Notes under the pieces: generated by a model
Seen by the model: the letters and a program-made list of their open reading frames with translations, nothing else
What the model was told of the DNA's origin: nothing
Database searches by the model: none
Translations under genes and position numbers: made by a program
Assembly (NCBI RefSeq): GCF_018446385.1
Contig: NC_056002.1
Span: forward strand, 5,133,474 to 5,197,473
Reading direction: 5' to 3'
Source of the DNA: Zingiber officinale
Lineage: Eukaryota; Streptophyta; Magnoliopsida; Zingiberales; Zingiberaceae
DNA length: 64,000 nt
Shown: positions 59,288-64,000 of the stretch, piece by piece
How positions within the stretch are numbered: the first letter of the stretch is position 1
Layout of the letters: the number at the start of each line of letters is the position of its first letter

Positions 59288-60279
59288 TGTTAGTGTAAAC
59301 GACCTAAGTTTGATCGGTACGATCATGGTTTTGATGTATGTGTCAAAGAGTTTAAGTTAGACTTTCATATGTATTTGATATGTGTTTGAGTCATGCAGGA
59401 CTTAATGAAACACATGAGAAACTTGGTGTGACCGAGTTTGGGAAGCTCATCCTAGGGCTCGGATCCTTGAGTCGGTGAAGGATAGTGTGGAAGACATCCG
59501 AGGGACCGCCAGACGAGGAGCAATGGAGTGAAGCTGAGGGAAGCGAACTTCAAGGCAACATGAAGAATGGGACAGAGAGGAGCCGCAGGCTTGGGTGCAT
59601 CTGAGGGACGAAGGCCGAAGAAAAGGGCTTCAAGGGCAACCCCGGAAAGGATGAGTGTGAGTGAATGTAAGGTACCAGTTGACTGGTCCAAATTCATGAA
59701 GAGCACAGAAAGGTTCTGTGCTCATCGGCTGAGAAGGTCAGTCAACTGGTATAAGGCCGTTGGCAAAAAATGAGTTCTGTAGAGAGTCGTTGGCTGTATC
59801 TAACGGCTACATTAGTCGACTGATGTCGAGATGAGTTGATATTGTAATCAACTCTCTCCTCTTATTTAAGGGGAGCTTTGGAGCATAAAGGAGATTACTC
59901 ATGCTCATTGAATAACTCTTAAGTCTCTGCCCAAAGCTCCCAAAAGCCTACTCTCTTCTTTCTAATCTTATTCTCAATCTTGTAAAGAGGAAGAGAGCAT
60001 TGTGAGAGATTGTATTCCACCGAGAAGGAGTAAGTTTTAGTCGGAGATTGCCAGGGACTAATCCATCAAAGAATTAAAGGTTTGTCCACCTCAAGGACAA
60101 GCCGTGGAGTAGGAGCAAGCAATCTCCGAACCACGTAAAAGGAATTGTGTTAGCGTTTGGTATTTTTTCTTTACATTGCTTTCATTGTTATAGTTGTATT
60201 TCCGCTTGCACACTAACCTTGTAGAGAAGTGACCTAATCTATCCAACCCCCTCTCTAGCTGGCCACAAGATTCCTAACA
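59288..60279 (+). repeat. copia 3' LTR, 992 bp
   Basis: It starts TGTTAGTGTAA and ends TTCCTAACA, a perfect 6-bp inverted terminus (TGTTAG/CTAACA), directly after a polypurine tract. The partner 5' LTR is not in the window. The open frames inside it are not genes. Confidence 0.75.
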
Positions 60280-60629
60280 ATTATTACCCACCGCATCAAG
60301 GTCATAACTTGTCATATCTTAGCATGCTTTCGGAAATTCTCTTTTACTATATCTAACTTGAGTCAAAATAGTGTATCTTGGAATTCAGAAAATAAAATGA
60401 TGCTATAAGAATAAAAGTTTATTGTGACATTTTCTTAATGACACTAGTTGTAAAATGTAGTTATACGTATTTTATAATGACATTTATTAAAAATAATTAT
60501 TTTTTTTAAAAAAATATCAAATTAGATCTCATATACTGACAAATTTATAAATGTCATTATATATATAACCATATTAATCAAAGTTGTATACTGACAAATT
60601 TCTATTGCCACATGGTTTCTTTCTGCTTC
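60280..60629. other. intergenic
   Basis: AT-rich; nothing recognised. Confidence 0.5.
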
Positions 60630-61128
60630 TGTAGGATCGAAAAGAATTTAGATATCTCCATATTTGTATGATATTGTTGATTTTGGACCTAAGTCCTCAT
60701 GATTTTGCTCTTGGTCTCTACCCAAAAGGTCTCATGCCACATGCTTCCCAAGTCCGATCCTTCGACCTACCAGGTCTTCCTTATCTGGTGTCTGGTCCTC
60801 TTAATTCGAACATAGGAGCCTCCACTTTCTTTGTTCGAGGTAATATTGTACTCACATGGCTTAATCAGACAATGGTTATTGTGCACAGTCAGTGGTTAAA
60901 CTTTCTAGCAATCCGGGCTCTGATACCATTTGTAGGATCGAAAAGAATTTAGATATCTCCACATTTACATGATATTGTCCATTTTGGGCCTAAGTCCTCA
61001 TGGTTTTACCCTTGGGCTCTACCCAAAAGGTCTCGTGCCAATAGAGATATTTTTTCTCTTTATAAACCATGATCTTTCCCATGTATTTTATAATGTGAAA
61101 CTATGTTTACAACCCTGTAAATCCAACA
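60630..61128 (-). mobile_element. second TRIM-type element, 3' LTR truncated
   Basis: A full LTR (60931-61128, TGTAGGATCG ... AAATCCAACA) and a partial copy (60630 to about 60,741) flank about 190 bp of interior. Adjacent to the full LTR, the minus strand has AATGGTATCAGAGC (60917-60930), a perfect initiator-Met PBS. The LTR shares GATATCTCCACA, GATATTGTCCA and CTACCCAAAAGGTCTCRTGCC with the TRIM at 1.4-2.2 kb, so both belong to one family. Plus-strand open frames are spurious. Confidence 0.85.
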
Positions 61129-61831
61129 ACTTCTTCCCTATATGCAACAAGCTAAGAGTATATATGTCTTTTTCTTATCTTTACTGATTGACAAATTCAG
61201 CTACTTCAGTTAATTTTTTACTTTTTTCCCCGCTGAAACGCAGGGGTATATATGTCTTTTTCTTATCTTTACCGATTGACTACTATCGCCGACCAGTCAA
61301 GGGACTTTTTTGTTACTTTTAAAACCACGAGGGTCGTTTCGTAGTTTAACCAAACTTCAGGGGATAAAATGTAATTCACCCTTCCTTTTCTCTAGTTAAA
61401 AAAGATTTTGCAAGCGAGTGTCGCCTGCACAAACTGGCCACATGACAAGGCGGTGAATGACTACTTCCCGTGCGGCCGCTGCCTCGCCAAGCGATCGGTT
61501 TGCAAACGACCACACACGAGGTGGCGTTGTCTCTCCAAGCAACGAGGTCCACTTCGTGTGCAGTCACATGCGAGGGGGCCACAACCTCACCAGGCCACCG
61601 GTTCGTGAGCACACAAGGGAAACAATGCCTTGCCTTGCAGCCAGTTCACAAACGACACCAGGAGATTATTTCCTCACCAGGCAACATGAAGTTACTATGA
61701 AGTTATGCCTCAGCTTGCATCAGCCGTGTCGTTGTCATAGATGAGCATTATGCTTGTTCACTTAAGTTACTATGAAGCTAACACACATTCTCTGAGAAAA
61801 GCAATATCTCTTTAGAGGTAAGACTATTTTC
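61129..61831. other. intergenic with unrecognised repeats
   Basis: TATATATGTCTTTTTCTTATCTTTAC occurs twice (about 61,157 and 61,246). The GC-richer block at 61,400-61,740 has several open frames on both strands with no recognised domain. Confidence 0.45.
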
Positions 61832-62285
61832 TACGGGTGTCAATTCGGATGAGTCAGATCGGATTGGGTCGGGTTGAATTTTTTTTTTAACCCAATCCGA
61901 ACCCGACTCGAACCCGAGTTCATCCCAAAACCTCTAAACCTGAACTTAAACCCGACCAATTTGAACCCGACCTGAATAACCCGAAAATTCGATTCAAAAT
62001 AAATTTTTTTTTATTATTTTCTTTATAATTATTCACTTTTATCTCAATACTCCATCATTATCATACAAGCATGACATTAATATACATAAAACATCTTAAT
62101 TATTAAAATAAAAGTTGATTTAATCCAAAAAAAAAAAATCTACTAAACCCTATATTTAGGTCAACCCAGGTCAACCCGAACCCGATCCGATCCAACCCGA
62201 ACCCGAAAATGCTCAATTCAAACTTGATTTTTTTTGGGTCGACTCGGATTAGGTCGTTGGATCGGGTTCATTTTTAATACCCCTA
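61832..62285. mobile_element. foldback MITE-like element with (A)ACCCGA motifs
   Basis: The left arm TACGGGTGTCAATTCGGAT...TCGGGTTG and the right arm GATCGGGTTCATTTTTAATACCCCTA are imperfect inverted repeats. CCCGAACCCGA-like motifs occur on both arms, and the centre is AT-rich. The likely target duplication is TA, but this is not certain. Confidence 0.55.
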
Positions 62286-62676
62286 CTATTTTTTATTGAA
62301 TTGAATCACTAAATAGTGGTAATGATATTAGGCTAGCCAAGTACTTGTTGCTATTTTTCATGTCTATTAACCTCCAAACTCAATGGGCATAAGACATTTG
62401 TGTCGTGCCATCAAGTGATGTCCCGAGGATGAGCCTCTCCTTTGCCCCTTTTTGAAGGAGTCTTGCTCTAATCCAATATACACATGCATCGTATGCAAGT
62501 TGCTGGCTTAATACATTGTTAATTACGATACGTCTGCTCATTTTTAAAAGAATATTTTTTTTTGAAGTAATAATCAATTTTCTTGCCTATGCCCGTTTGT
62601 ATTTTAAATTCAAGGACCTAATTGATCGCCAAGTGGTCGAACTATGAGAAGTTATGATAATTTAGTGTATCCATTT
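62286..62676. other. intergenic
   Basis: No gene or repeat border was recognised. Confidence 0.5.
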
Positions 62677-64000
62677 CAGGGCCGTCTCAAGGTTCTATGA
62701 GACCCTAGGCAAAAAAAAAATATTTAGGCCTTTAATTTTTTTTTTAAAAAAAAATTTCCCTCACCCTTTTTCATTCGGACTTGGACCGACAATGGTGGGT
62801 TTAATTTTTTTTTTAAAATAAACTATTAATTTAAAATAAACTATTAATTTAAAATAAAATTTTATGTAAAATTTAGTTTTCTAACTTTTTGAGATGCAAA
62901 ATTAGTAATTAAATCTTTATATTCGAGTTTTGATAATATTTTTTTTCAATTGATAAAATTGCTAGATTATTTAATCTTTCTTGAGACATTGTTGAACGTA
63001 AATAAGACTTTATTAATTTTAATTTTGAAAAACTTCTTTCTGCTGAAGCTACACTAACATGTACCGTTAATAATAGTCTATAAGCTATCCATGCATTTGG
63101 AAAAGAATTTAATTTTTTTTATAAGGTTCAATACCTTAAGTGCTGTTTTTAATTCTGGATTTATTATTTCTCTTAAAACTTTTAATTCTAAAAATAAATC
63201 TAAACCATCAATATTAGATAACATGTCATGTTTTAAAAAGTTTTCAAGATTTAAACATTTTATTATTAAAAACTCATCATCAAGCAATTTTAACTTTTCT
63301 ACATCATATAAAAAATTAAAATTATCTTTATATATTTTAAATTGTTCAAATCTACGTTGAAGTGAAGAAATGGCATGGTCAATAATATAATTAAAGTAAT
63401 TAATTTTAAAAGATTCTTCAGGTGAAAGCTTCACTTCATTAATTTTATTCTCATCAAAACGTTTATTTCTTCTAATTACACGTTTTTCACGAAATTTTGG
63501 TTCTATATTCATTTCATTTGCAATCTCTTTAGCAAAAATCATAGCAGATATAAATCCATTTTCTCTATAATCATTAAAAAAAAAAGAAACAAGACCTTTT
63601 AACTGATCTAATGTAATAGCAATGTTCATATCTTTATATTGTAAAAATTTACTAACAGTGTTAACTACAAATAATATATCATACCAAATAACCATACCTA
63701 ATAGAAATTCAAAATTTTAAAACTCATATGTTGCTAAAGAATTTGCTTCACCTTTTGTTTTAGGATCATCACTAGTTTGTGCAAGTTTATATAAAGCTTC
63801 TTTTATCTGTGGAGCTTGATATTTTGTTGCTTTAACGCTTTCAAGATGACTTTCCCAACGTGTTTCTGATAATGGTTTAAGAGTTAAATTAGAAACATGG
63901 TCTTGTAAAATTTTCCATCTTTTTGTAGAAGAAGAAAATAATGAGTAAATATGATGTATCACACCAAAAAATCTTATAGCACTAGGACAAGAATTAGTCA
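62677..64000 (-). pseudogene. hAT-family transposase remnant (ZMYM1/TTF-type), incomplete at window end
   Basis: The minus strand encodes the middle and C-terminal part of a plant hAT transposase of the type often annotated as zinc finger MYM-type protein 1-like. From 63962: LSETRWESHLESVKA, then an in-frame TAA near 63,718, then 63695-63078 (SKFLQYKDMNIAITLDQLKG, FREKRVIRRNKRFDE, HAISSLQRRFEQF). After a frameshift near 63,105 comes the dimerisation block NAWIAYRLLLTVHVSVASAERSFSKLKLIKSYLRS (about 63,095-62,990; residue run split for reading). CAGGGCCGTCTCAAGG at 62677 looks like the terminal inverted repeat. At least one stop and two frameshifts make it inactive. The N-terminal zinc finger and first catalytic residues lie beyond the window. 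Confidence 0.8.

Noticed and set aside
59288-60279. open frames of 61-84 aa as small genes
   Set aside because: They lie within an LTR.
61376-61744. several overlapping frames as a gene
   Set aside because: Frames occur on both strands with low-complexity, repeated phrases and no domain.

Overview
This window is plant nuclear DNA. It holds intron-rich genes of plant-specific families, a decayed plastid insertion, and many plant retrotransposons, MITEs and SINEs. The GC-rich CCGGGCGCCCGG repeats and the overall repeat mix suggest a monocot, perhaps Zingiberales, but that is an inference I cannot confirm from sequence alone. No prokaryotic operon, CRISPR array, rRNA or tRNA gene was seen.

Layout. 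0.6-1.1 kb: nuclear plastid insertion (atpE/atpB). 1.4-3.0 kb: a TRIM with three LTR segments, then a Harbinger-type MITE. 3.7-3.9 kb: small DTM1-like ER membrane protein (minus). 5.75-19.9 kb: a full CAMTA transcription activator (minus, about 13 exons) with a SINE, a MITE and a minisatellite in introns. 21.2-22.6 kb: a deleted PIF/Harbinger element. 24.7-25.3 kb: mitochondrial ribosomal protein uL23 (minus). 26.0-34.2 kb: a decayed Ty1/copia element (minus) with both LTRs and an extra acidic reading frame between its PBS and gag. 34.4 kb: a SINE. 34.7-39.2 kb: LNK-type clock co-regulator (minus, 7 exons, 443 aa). 40.2-44.3 kb: Pumilio RNA-binding protein (minus, 5 exons, 614 aa).

From 45 kb onward the window is almost all repeats: LTR-like blocks at 45.8-48.2 kb, a two-exon plant transposon-protein gene with a frameshift (49.5-50.7 kb), a second fragment of the same copia family (51.4-53.6 kb), 77-bp tandem repeats leading into a large LTR (53.6-56.4 kb), an internally deleted copia element with a nested 1.48-kb MITE (56.4-60.3 kb), a second TRIM (60.6-61.1 kb), a foldback element (61.8-62.3 kb) and a hAT transposase remnant running off the right end.

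The host genes (CAMTA, uL23m, LNK, PUM, DTM1-like) all lie on the minus strand. They are separate eukaryotic transcription units with no evident operon-like relation: calcium/calmodulin-responsive transcription, mitochondrial translation, clock-controlled transcription, 3'UTR-mediated mRNA control, and ER membrane function. Exon phases were checked by hand and close in frame for LNK and PUM. In CAMTA they close only if one unusual 44-nt intron or one indel is allowed. The best candidate for something undescribed is the leader reading frame of the copia family: an acidic repeat protein with a conserved hydrophobic C-terminal tail, present in two copies that also share several inactivating stops.
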